Assembly: GCA_947471245.1 (NCBI GenBank)
Contig: CANIXM010000158.1
Coordinates: 1-5,379 of the forward strand
DNA from: Paludibacteraceae bacterium
GTDB taxonomy: Bacteria > Bacteroidota > Bacteroidia > Bacteroidales > Paludibacteraceae
Length of the DNA stretch: 5,379 nucleotides
Direction: 5' to 3'
Under the pieces are notes generated by a model, which was not told where the DNA came from, ran no database searches, and worked only from the letters and a program-made list of their open reading frames with translations. Position 1 is the first letter of the stretch. Each line of letters starts with the position of its first letter. Of this stretch, positions 1-5,261 are shown piece by piece. The position numbers and the translations under genes were made by a program.

Positions 1-10
1 CTGCAGTTTA

Positions 11-27
11 TCCCGTCATAAACGGGA
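11..27. repeat. Short inverted repeat in the leader before the pseudouridine synthase
   Basis: TCCCGT (11-16) and ACGGGA (22-27) are perfect 6-nt inverted arms around a 5-nt loop. No T-tract follows, so it is not a convincing terminator. A G-rich run follows (26-43). Its GGGGAGG, ending at 43, lies 16 nt before the ATG at 60, too far to be a normal ribosome binding site. The hairpin may belong to the 3' end of an upstream gene outside the window or to an intergenic repeat; the sequence does not decide. Confidence 0.3.
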
Positions 28-59
28 GAGGGGCTTGGGGAGGCAAAGCACCAACAACC

Positions 60-737
60 ATGACCGTACTCTACGAAGACAACCACATCATAGCTGTCAA
101 CAAAAGCTCATCGGAAATAGTACAAGGCGATAAGACTGGTGATCAACCGCTATCGGAAACCATCAAACTTTACCTCAAGGAAAAATACAACAAACCAGGT
201 GAAGTGTTTGTCGGTGTGACTCATCGCTTGGACAGACCAGTCAGTGGTGTGGTGCTGTTTGCCAAAACCAGCAAAGCGCTTACTCGTCTAAACGAAATGT
301 TCAAGACCCAGCAAATAAAAAAAACCTACTGGGCTATTGTCAAAGAAAAGCCTGCTCTGCCTGAAGCACGCTTGGAGCATTTTCTGGTTCGCAATGAAAA
401 GCAAAACAAGTCAGTAGCCCACCTCAAGATGGTGCCCGATGCCAAGCAAGCTGCACTGACCTATCGACTCATTGCACAGTCGGACACCTACTACCTGCTG
501 GAAGTGAACCTCGAAACGGGCCGTCATCACCAGATTCGCTGTCAGCTAGCCAAGATGGGATGCCCCATCAAAGGCGACCTGAAATACGGATTCCCACGCT
601 CCAACCCCAACGGTGGCATCAGCCTGCATGCCAGAAGTGTTGATTTCATACACCCTGTTTCCAAAGAACAGATTCACATCACCGCTCCAGTGCCAGATGA
701 TGACAAACTGTGGCTGACAATGGAACGAATGATCTAA
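60..737 (+). CDS. RluA-family RNA pseudouridine synthase
   Basis: Predicted cytoplasmic enzyme that isomerises specific uridines in rRNA or tRNA to pseudouridine. The 225-aa protein carries the RluA-family signature HRLDRPVSG at residues 55-63, so Asp58 is the expected catalytic nucleophile. Also visible are a conserved Tyr90 in KKTYWA, TGRHHQIR at 153-160 (the family TGRxHQIR motif), GD at 172-173 and LHA at 189-191. It is catalytic domain only, with no N-terminal S4 domain, and is close in length to the short RluA/TruC-type enzymes. The target base cannot be assigned, so no symbol is given. The start at 60 fits the usual family opening (VLYEDNHIIAVNK). The frame stays open upstream to the window edge, so a longer start is not excluded. 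One oddity: the usual NKP of the N-terminal strand is NKS here (residues 14-16). Its stop is followed at once by an inverted repeat. Confidence 0.93.
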   Translation: MTVLYEDNHIIAVNKSSSEIVQGDKTGDQPLSETIKLYLKEKYNKPGEVFVGVTHRLDRPVSGVVLFAKTSKALTRLNEMFKTQQIKKTYWAIVKEKPALPEARLEHFLVRNEKQNKSVAHLKMVPDAKQAALTYRLIAQSDTYYLLEVNLETGRHHQIRCQLAKMGCPIKGDLKYGFPRSNPNGGISLHARSVDFIHPVSKEQIHITAPVPDDDKLWLTMERMI

Positions 738-759
738 AACTTTTGTGCCTTTTGTGGTT
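737..759 (+). repeat. 23-nt direct repeat, copy 1
   Basis: This copy and 949-971 match at 21 of 23 positions, differing only at the two central bases (CC here, GT there). Each copy contains two TTTTGTG-type half-units in tandem. A degenerate inverted version (CAAAAAGCACAAA, 776-788) lies between them. Runs of this kind are, from memory, frequent in Bacteroidota intergenic DNA. That is recollection, not a search result. Confidence 0.6.
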
Positions 760-788
760 GACTTTCATTGGAACGCAAAAAGCACAAA
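742..788 (+). terminator. Candidate stem-loop after the pseudouridine synthase
   Basis: Five bases after the stop codon, positions 742-756 pair with 774-788. The 15-bp stem has one mismatch (749/781) and one G-U pair (755/775), with a 17-nt loop. The stem is T-rich on the left arm and A-rich on the right, and no T-tract follows it. It may therefore be a weak terminator, a 3'-end stabilising hairpin, or part of the dispersed repeat that covers the left arm (737-759). The position is right for a 3'-end signal, but the sequence is not classic. Confidence 0.35.
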
Positions 789-807
789 TAAACGCTGAAT
801 TTCAACT

Positions 808-865
808 ACATAGCTCACATAGCGGTTGTAGATATTGTTTCCGATTTATCGGAAACTGCTATGTG
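808..865. repeat. Nested inverted repeat with tandem ACATAGC units
   Basis: ACATAGC occurs at 808-814 and 817-823, two bases apart. The second copy, extended to CACATAGC (816-823), pairs perfectly with GCTATGTG (858-865), giving an 8-bp outer stem. Inside it is a second perfect dyad, GTTTCCGAT (837-845) with ATCGGAAAC (848-856). A 13-nt left bulge and a single-base right bulge separate the two stems. A further CTATGTG lies at 916-922. The result is a two-tier cruciform or RNA hairpin outside any gene. No T-tract follows. Its function is unknown; a mobile intergenic repeat or a structured 5'/3' element are both possible. Confidence 0.6.
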
Positions 866-948
866 TACTTTGCCAATAGAAAATAATAGACCTACTTACA
901 GCAAAACTATTGTCTCTATGTGGTTAAAAATTATATCCAAACAAACCC

Positions 949-971
949 AAACTTTTGTGGTTTTTGTGGTT
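949..971 (+). repeat. 23-nt direct repeat, copy 2
   Basis: Second copy of the 737-759 repeat (21 of 23 identical), 189 nt downstream in the same orientation. It is not followed by an inverted partner like the one after copy 1, so copy 2 does not form the same stem-loop. Confidence 0.6.
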
Positions 972-1132
972 TATAAGCGTTTTTACCCCAAAAGTGATTC
1001 GTCATTGAACTATTATTTGTTCTGAAAAACCAAGGAATACACTATATTCATTGCCACAAACAAACAATTAAGCGATTAGTCTGTTGTAGTTATTTAGATA
1101 GTATCTGAATTATTAATCAAAACTAATTGTAA

Positions 1133-2671
1133 ATGACAGAAACAGACACCCTTATTGAGCCTAATTCAAAGCAGGAGAAAAAACAGTCATCATTTGAAGA
1201 ACTTATCAGCAAATTCAAAGCAGCCCTCAAAACGGTTTACCACGATGAGAATGACATCAACCAGATGAGTACCAGTAGAGGTATTGCTCCTGAAGCGCTT
1301 AAAAAAATTTTACTTACAAATCCTCATACACTGCTCATACCAAGGGAATATGGCGGAGGTGGAGGAAGTGTTAAAGACAACCTCATTCTACTTTCGGCAG
1401 CCTCTTATGAGTCACTGCCACTTTCCCTTACACTAGGTATCAACTGCGCACTTTTCCTTCAACCCGTAATCAAATATGGACAACCGGAAGCCAAAGCACC
1501 CATTTTAGACAGATTTGTTAACCACCAAAATCTAGGTGGGCTGATGATTACTGAACCTACCCATGGCACAGATGCTTTAAACATGAAAACTTCCTGGACC
1601 GAAAGCCCTGCACACTACCATCTTAAAGGTACTAAACACTGGGCTGGATTGACAGGACAAGCTAATTTCTGGCTACTGACAGCTCGTAAACAAACCGAAA
1701 ATGGTCTTTTGCAACGTGATGTAGATATGTTTGTAAGCGATAATAGTATTGCTAGTCAGAACATTGTGGTGGAGGAGTATTTTGAAAACCTGGGCTTATA
1801 CCAAATTCCTTATGGTAGAAATATTATTGATGTGCAAATTCCTAAGAATCAAAAGCTAATCCCACATACAAGTGGTGTGCACATGATGATGGACTTACTA
1901 CACAGAAGTAGATTGCAATTTCCAGGCATGACCACTGGGTTTATACATCGGATGCTTGATGAGGGGCTAGCACATTGCAAGCAACGACTGGTAGGTGGTA
2001 AGTCATTATTTTTGTATGACCACGTTCAACATCAACTATCCATTCTTCAGGCCAATTACACCATCAGTTCTGCTTTAAGCGCTGTGAGTGTGGAACATGC
2101 CGATATTAAAAACGACTTGAATGGACTCGGTTTTGAGGCTAATATTGTAAAAACGGTAGCAACAGACCTCATGCAACAATCTGCTCAAACACTAGTGCAA
2201 CTTGTGGGAGCTGCAGCATACAAATTGACGCACATTGCTGGTCGTGGTACCAATGACAGCCGTCCATTCCAGATTTTTGAAGGCGCCAACGACATCCTGT
2301 ACATCCAAATCGGTGAGTCGCTCATCAAACAGATGAAAAATGCCAAAATGCCCAACCTGTATGCTTATCTGAAAAGCTTAAAACTAACGAGCAGAGCTGC
2401 AGAGTATTTTAAAACTGAATTGAAATTCGACTTGGAACAGCAACTGCAACAACGAAAAGTGATGGAACTTGGTTACATCATCAGCCGTATTGCAGCTATG
2501 GACTTGGTCATAAAAATGGGCGACAAAGGCTTTAGAGCCGATATGATCAATGGTGCAGTATCCATCTTGGGTCAGGAAATAGTAGGCAAACTAAGTAGCC
2601 TAGGGTTCAAGCAAGCTACCACTGTGGTGGATGACTATTATGAAAATAGCCAATGGTTGAATTTTATATAG
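1133..2671 (+). CDS. Acyl-CoA dehydrogenase family protein, long form
   Basis: Predicted FAD-dependent cytoplasmic enzyme that introduces the alpha-beta double bond into acyl-CoA and passes electrons to ETF. Visible family features are REYGGGG (71-77), ITEPTHGTDA (139-148; canonical TEPxAGSDA loop), KHW (168-170), and an Arg/GGK segment (R285, GGKSL 288-292) matching the usual RxxFGKPL. IFEGANDI at 381-388 matches the IYEGTxxI segment of medium-chain enzymes, so Glu383 is the likely catalytic base. The protein is 512 aa. About 110 residues follow the catalytic segment, longer than the roughly 380-aa core and more like long-form members. The usual GG loop before the catalytic Glu reads VGAAAY (358-363). 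Substrate chain length is unknown. No beta-oxidation or ETF genes adjoin it, and it appears monocistronic with a terminator after it. There is no Shine-Dalgarno; the leader is A/T-rich, ending TTGTAA before the ATG. Confidence 0.88.
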   Translation: MTETDTLIEPNSKQEKKQSSFEELISKFKAALKTVYHDENDINQMSTSRGIAPEALKKILLTNPHTLLIPREYGGGGGSVKDNLILLSAASYESLPLSLTLGINCALFLQPVIKYGQPEAKAPILDRFVNHQNLGGLMITEPTHGTDALNMKTSWTESPAHYHLKGTKHWAGLTGQANFWLLTARKQTENGLLQRDVDMFVSDNSIASQNIVVEEYFENLGLYQIPYGRNIIDVQIPKNQKLIPHTSGVHMMMDLLHRSRLQFPGMTTGFIHRMLDEGLAHCKQRLVGGKSLFLYDHVQHQLSILQANYTISSALSAVSVEHADIKNDLNGLGFEANIVKTVATDLMQQSAQTLVQLVGAAAYKLTHIAGRGTNDSRPFQIFEGANDILYIQIGESLIKQMKNAKMPNLYAYLKSLKLTSRAAEYFKTELKFDLEQQLQQRKVMELGYIISRIAAMDLVIKMGDKGFRADMINGAVSILGQEIVGKLSSLGFKQATTVVDDYYENSQWLNFI

Positions 2672-2685
2672 ATTAGTTACCACAT

Positions 2686-2700
2686 CTAGCTTCGAGCTAG
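2686..2700. repeat. Small perfect hairpin after the dehydrogenase stop
   Basis: CTAGCT (2686-2691) and AGCTAG (2695-2700) are perfect arms around TCG, starting 14 nt after the stop codon. It sits ten bases before the stronger terminator hairpin and lacks a T-tract. It may only stabilise the 3' end of the mRNA. Confidence 0.4.
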
Positions 2701-2709
2701 CATATATTA

Positions 2710-2746
2710 AGAGAGGGTCTTGGCTATTTTGCCTTAGACCCTCTTT
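2710..2746 (+). terminator. Rho-independent terminator of the acyl-CoA dehydrogenase gene
   Basis: AGAGGGTCT (2712-2720) pairs perfectly with AGACCCTCT (2736-2744). Outer G-T and A-T pairs extend it (2711/2745, 2710/2746), and an inner GGC/GCC stem (2722-2724/2731-2733) closes a TATTTT loop. TTT and then a second run, CTTTT, follow on the plus strand. The position 38 nt after the stop fits a real terminator. On the minus strand only CTTAAT follows the stem, so it could also act, more weakly, on transcripts arriving from the convergent regulator gene. Confidence 0.78.
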
Positions 2747-2845
2747 GACTTTTCACCCACATGTTGCACCAAGACCTAACAGTTTCGAAAACATAGTAGG
2801 TGTGTAGGCGAAGACTAAAATCCCAATAGATTTAGTTTCTATTTT

Positions 2846-2866
2846 GCAAGGCTTTGCCTTGCTTTT
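2846..2866 (+). terminator. Second plus-oriented terminator-like hairpin, without an adjacent plus-strand gene
   Basis: GCAAGGC (2846-2852) and GCCTTGC (2856-2862) are perfect 7-bp arms with a TTT loop, followed by TTTT (2863-2866). The polarity is plus, yet the nearest plus gene ended at 2671 and already has a terminator. It is either a back-up that keeps read-through out of the convergent regulator gene, the end of an unrecognised short transcript, or part of a degenerate intergenic repeat. The minus-strand sequence lacks a T-tract here, so it is a poor terminator for the regulator. Confidence 0.45.
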
Positions 2867-2953
2867 AGCACCCCGTAGTGACAGACTAGGGCGACCAATC
2901 AACGCTAAATACAGAACTCCTATCTATTGAGAAAACTCATTCATTTTGCACGG

Positions 2954-3862
2954 TTATAAGTTTCGTTGAATTGCATCACTGTAAATTCTTCGAATTTCTT
3001 CTTTGAGACTAAGTGGTTTATGTATGACTAATGTTTGGCACATTGAGAGCAATTCTGAAATGAAATCAGGTGTTATTCTAACTCTCAGAAACACTCTTAC
3101 TCCCTCTTTTGAGTTTTCTAGTATTTGTTGAGACTGGTGTAATGGTTTTGAAATCAAAAATCGCCCAACGAACTCAGATACAGAAAATACCACTTCTTCT
3201 AAAGCATAAGAAGTGTCTGAATAAATACCAAAACTATCTTTAAAATAGGTTTCTATTTTAAAAGTTGGTTCTGGTTTAAAAGTTCGTTTTTCATCCAAAA
3301 ATTGCGTAATCCTATCTAACCCAAAAGTAAGAATTCTACTGTCATTTTCATATCTCCCAACTAAATACCATCTTCCAGCATATTCTTTCAAAGCAAATGG
3401 AATAATAGTTTTTAGATTTGTTTCTTCATTCCAATATGGGGCATACTTAAATGATACAACTTGGCTATTTTGTATAGCAAAAATTAAATCCGACAAATAC
3501 TCTACTCCTTTTTGAGTTCCTTTCTCAGGAAAGATAAAAGCAGGATGGGCTGTATCAGCATTAAGTGCATTCAATATATCGAAGGGCTCCAACACCTTTT
3601 CAATGAACGATTTACTTTCTTCATTTTCCGGAATAAAGAAACCCTTATTTATCCGGTCATAATCAATAGAAATATCCAAATCTGTGCGAATATCCTTTAA
3701 ATCCCTTTCTATTGTACGTTTTGATAATCCAACAGTTTCAATACCACGCTTTGTGAATTCTTCCTCGATATAATCAACTAATTCGTTTAGGGTTACAAAT
3801 TTTGTATGTCTTACTTTTCTGATAATAAGTAAGTAGCGTTGGATGTGAGCAATTTTAGACAT
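2954..3862 (-). CDS. HTH and WYL-domain transcriptional regulator
   Basis: Predicted DNA-binding regulator of 302 aa. An N-terminal winged-helix region (about 1-80) contains LSKRTIERDLKDIR (46-59), typical of the recognition-helix segment in DeoR/WYL-type regulators. The central WYL domain (about 125-190) shows the diagnostic GRWYLVGRYE with W165-Y166-L167 and the following ILTFGLDRI (177-185). A C-terminal WCX-like region (about 220-302) completes the usual architecture and length. WYL domains are thought to sense ligands, often nucleotides or nucleic acid. The ligand and targets of this protein are unknown. An in-frame ATG at 3967 would add 35 residues with no family resemblance. It lies upstream of the probable promoter box at 3884-3891, so I chose the ATG at 3862. 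The gene is divergent from the T9SS cargo gene and convergent with the dehydrogenase. Confidence 0.88.
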   Translation of the reverse strand: MSKIAHIQRYLLIIRKVRHTKFVTLNELVDYIEEEFTKRGIETVGLSKRTIERDLKDIRTDLDISIDYDRINKGFFIPENEESKSFIEKVLEPFDILNALNADTAHPAFIFPEKGTQKGVEYLSDLIFAIQNSQVVSFKYAPYWNEETNLKTIIPFALKEYAGRWYLVGRYENDSRILTFGLDRITQFLDEKRTFKPEPTFKIETYFKDSFGIYSDTSYALEEVVFSVSEFVGRFLISKPLHQSQQILENSKEGVRVFLRVRITPDFISELLSMCQTLVIHKPLSLKEEIRRIYSDAIQRNL

Positions 3863-3883
3863 TGTTTCTGTTTTAATTTTCAG

Positions 3884-3910
3884 CAAAGATAGAATACATA
3901 AACGACAAAA
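3884..3910 (-). promoter_or_regulatory. Probable promoter of the WYL regulator gene
   Basis: On the minus strand TATCTTTG (3891 to 3884) is an exact match to the Bacteroidota -7 consensus TAnnTTTG. TTTTG (3910 to 3906) lies 14 nt upstream of it. Start of transcription is expected a few bases past 3884, giving a leader of about 15-20 nt before the ATG at 3862. The 14-nt gap is shorter than the spacing I recall for this promoter class, so the upstream TTTTG may be an operator half-site instead of a -33 box. Confidence 0.55.
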
Positions 3911-3945
3911 TATATCAGAGTAAGATAATTTTTCACACCGACATA

Positions 3946-3972
3946 TTTTGACAGTCAGAACTTTCATCTTTG
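3946..3972 (+). promoter_or_regulatory. Possible promoter of the T9SS cargo gene
   Basis: TTTTG (3946-3950) and CATCTTTG (3965-3972) have the same order and the same 14-nt gap as the minus-strand unit. The -7-like box differs from TAnnTTTG at one base (C for T). It would give a leader of about 25-30 nt before the ATG at 4007. That leader is A-rich (AATAAAACAAACAAT) with no Shine-Dalgarno site, as is usual in this phylum. Confidence 0.45.
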
Positions 3973-4006
3973 CATAAAATTATCCAAACTTAATAAAACA
4001 AACAAT

Positions 4007-5140
4007 ATGAGAAAACTAAAAGCAGTAGCATTCTTTATCATTCTATCATTGACAATTTTTGGACAAAATATCCAAACAACAACTTACGAAACTTGGTCAA
4101 ACAATAGTTGGATAAAGTCAACAAGTCAAACCAATTCTTATGATAATGGTGGAAATTTATTAATGACCATCACTTCAATTTGGGACTCTTTATTAAACAA
4201 GTGGTGCAACTATTCACAAATAATTTATACTAATAATAGTGATGGTACAATTCAATATTCGACTATTCAATCTTGGAACAATGTGTCTGGATTATGGTTG
4301 AATTCTTCGAAATCAACATTTGCATATAATGAAAAACAAAAGGTTAATTCAATAGTTTATGAAAATTGGTCTATTGATACTTGGGTGAAAAATTCCAAAA
4401 AAATAAATCACTATGATACAAATGGTTATCTCATTTCAAGCAAAAACCAAATATGGGATAATATTAACTTAAAATGGAATGATTATTCACAGCAGGTTAT
4501 CACAAATAATCCCGATGGTGTAATTCAAAATTCAGTTTCACAATCATGGAATGCAATTTCACAAACATGGATAAACGGAGGGCTTATTGATTATACTTAT
4601 TCACCACAAACAAAAAAAATATTGACTACAATAAATAGTATTTGGATAAATGGAAAATGGGAGAATTCATCTAGTCAAATTTATAATTACGACACTTCTG
4701 ATCAAATGAATAATTTACAAACGAAAATGTGGGATAATAACACAAAAAATTGGAAAAATTACACCCAAAACATATATACAAATAATAATAGTGTTGTACA
4801 ACAGTACATTTCACAGATTTGGAATAGTTCATCATATTCTTGGACAAATGGGCAAAGAGTGAGTTATACTTACCCCCTAACAACTGAAAATGATGAAGTA
4901 AAAGATTTAAAAATAAAATTGTTTCCTAATCCTTGTGTTGATAAGATACATTTTCAGGTACCAAATAATTCGAAAACAAAAATTAATATTTATGATATAA
5001 AAGGAAATTTGGTGTATGTAAATACACTCAATGATTACTTAGTAGATATTGATGTGAGCAATTTAATTTCAGGATTATACATAATATGTGTTTGTCAAGA
5101 AAGTCACTTTATGCAATCAAAATTTGAAAAGTTAGAATAA
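4007..5140 (+). CDS. Secreted tryptophan-pair repeat protein with T9SS type A sorting domain
   Basis: Predicted extracellular or surface-attached protein of 377 aa. Residues 1-20 form a Sec signal peptide: basic MRKLK, a hydrophobic run to about 18, and likely cleavage after FGQ. Residues 26-290 are nine repeats of about 30 aa, each with two Trp flanking a polar turn and a following Tyr-rich strand (for example NSYDNGGN, 43-50). They group into three supra-repeats. Residues 301-377 are a type A T9SS sorting domain: FPNP (306-309), INIYDIKGNLVY (326-337), and LISGLYII (353-360). The last would normally read LxxGxYxxxv. This implies outer-membrane export by the type IX system, with C-terminal cleavage and probable LPS anchoring. 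The repeats resemble YD/RHS-like beta repeats of uncharacterised Bacteroidota exoproteins; binding or adhesion is a guess. No catalytic domain is visible. It is divergent from the WYL regulator and very AT-rich. Confidence 0.85.
   Translation: MRKLKAVAFFIILSLTIFGQNIQTTTYETWSNNSWIKSTSQTNSYDNGGNLLMTITSIWDSLLNKWCNYSQIIYTNNSDGTIQYSTIQSWNNVSGLWLNSSKSTFAYNEKQKVNSIVYENWSIDTWVKNSKKINHYDTNGYLISSKNQIWDNINLKWNDYSQQVITNNPDGVIQNSVSQSWNAISQTWINGGLIDYTYSPQTKKILTTINSIWINGKWENSSSQIYNYDTSDQMNNLQTKMWDNNTKNWKNYTQNIYTNNNSVVQQYISQIWNSSSYSWTNGQRVSYTYPLTTENDEVKDLKIKLFPNPCVDKIHFQVPNNSKTKINIYDIKGNLVYVNTLNDYLVDIDVSNLISGLYIICVCQESHFMQSKFEKLE
4082..4876 (+). repeat. Three in-frame supra-repeats of 91-92 codons, each of three W-x(4 or 6)-W units
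   Basis: Trp pairs fall at residues 30/35, 59/66, 90/97; 121/126, 150/157, 181/188; 213/218, 242/249, 272/279. The spacing within pairs is 5,7,7 three times over, and equivalent Trp are 91 or 92 residues apart. Equivalent second units read NYSQIIYTNNSDGTIQ, DYSQQVITNNPDGVIQ and NYTQNIYTNNNSVVQQ. Similarity persists at DNA level (for example TATTCACA and GATGGT in the first two), so the triplet was probably duplicated as a block and has since diverged. Confidence 0.85.
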
Positions 5141-5180
5141 TCGTTATTGTTCAAATTGATTATCAGAATGACAGAAAATA

Positions 5181-5207
5181 AATTTAATATCTACGTCCGA
5201 TTAAATT
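5181..5207. repeat. AT-only inverted repeat between the T9SS gene and the last ORF
   Basis: AATTTAAT (5181-5188) and ATTAAATT (5200-5207) are perfect arms around an 11-nt loop. The stem has no G-C pair and no clean T-tract after it, so a terminator role is doubtful. The rest of the 121-nt gap (5141-5261) shows no clear promoter. It is therefore open whether the last ORF is co-transcribed with the T9SS gene. Confidence 0.25.
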
Positions 5208-5261
5208 AAAATCTATTTATTGTTTAACTATCTCAATTATAACACTTAAAAATTAAAAATT

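Larger units (their letters stand above)
738..1132. other. Gene-free interval between the pseudouridine synthase and the acyl-CoA dehydrogenase
   Basis: No plausible protein-coding frame was found in these 395 nt. The left two thirds hold the repeat pair, the stem-loop and the nested inverted repeat listed separately. From 972 to 1132 I see no hairpin of note and no good match to the Bacteroidota -7 box TAnnTTTG. The nearest candidates have the wrong internal spacing: TACTTTG at about 866-872 and TATTATTTG at about 1011-1019. The dehydrogenase promoter should lie here but cannot be placed. Confidence 0.6.
3874..3982. promoter_or_regulatory. Dyad-symmetric divergent control region
   Basis: All the paired segments share one axis at position 3928. 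3906-3916 pairs with 3940-3950 (10 of 11), 3883-3891 with 3965-3973 (8 of 9), and 3874-3880 with 3976-3982 (7 of 7). The 14-nt spacers between the first two pairs match at only about 5 of 14 positions. Conserved boxes with unconserved spacers fit a pair of mirrored promoters or operators serving the regulator (-) and the T9SS gene (+). A WYL regulator commonly controls its own divergent promoter; that it does so here is inference. Confidence 0.5.

Noticed and set aside
1..21. Possible tail of an upstream plus-strand gene ending at TAA 19-21 (frame LQFIPS)
   Set aside because: Six residues give no basis for calling a gene; the hairpin overlapping it lacks terminator features.
737..971. CRISPR array
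   Set aside because: There are only two repeat copies 189 nt apart, no regular spacers and no cas genes.
1096..1106. AGATAGTATCT palindrome upstream of the acyl-CoA dehydrogenase, as an operator
   Set aside because: Arms of only 5 bp in AT-rich DNA are expected by chance, and no local regulator with a matching site is seen.
2814..2843. Overlapping short inverted repeats (ACTAAA/TTTAGT and AATAGA/TCTATT) as a switch-like RNA
   Set aside because: They are mutually exclusive 6-bp AT-rich stems with no coding gene downstream on the plus strand, too weak to claim a riboswitch or attenuator.
2867..2937. Short open stretch reading APRSDRLGRPINAKYR as a gene remnant
   Set aside because: It is about 20 codons, has no start, and I do not recognise a parent family; chance is sufficient.
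3512..3700. Plus-strand open frame of 62 codons inside the regulator gene
   Set aside because: It lies wholly antisense to the WYL/HTH coding sequence, whose motifs are clear, and its translation shows no recognisable domain.
4671..4883. Minus-strand open frame of 70 codons inside the T9SS gene
   Set aside because: It is antisense to the Trp-repeat region, is Tyr/Cys/Asn-rich as expected for an antisense shadow of AT-rich repeats, and has no leader or motif.
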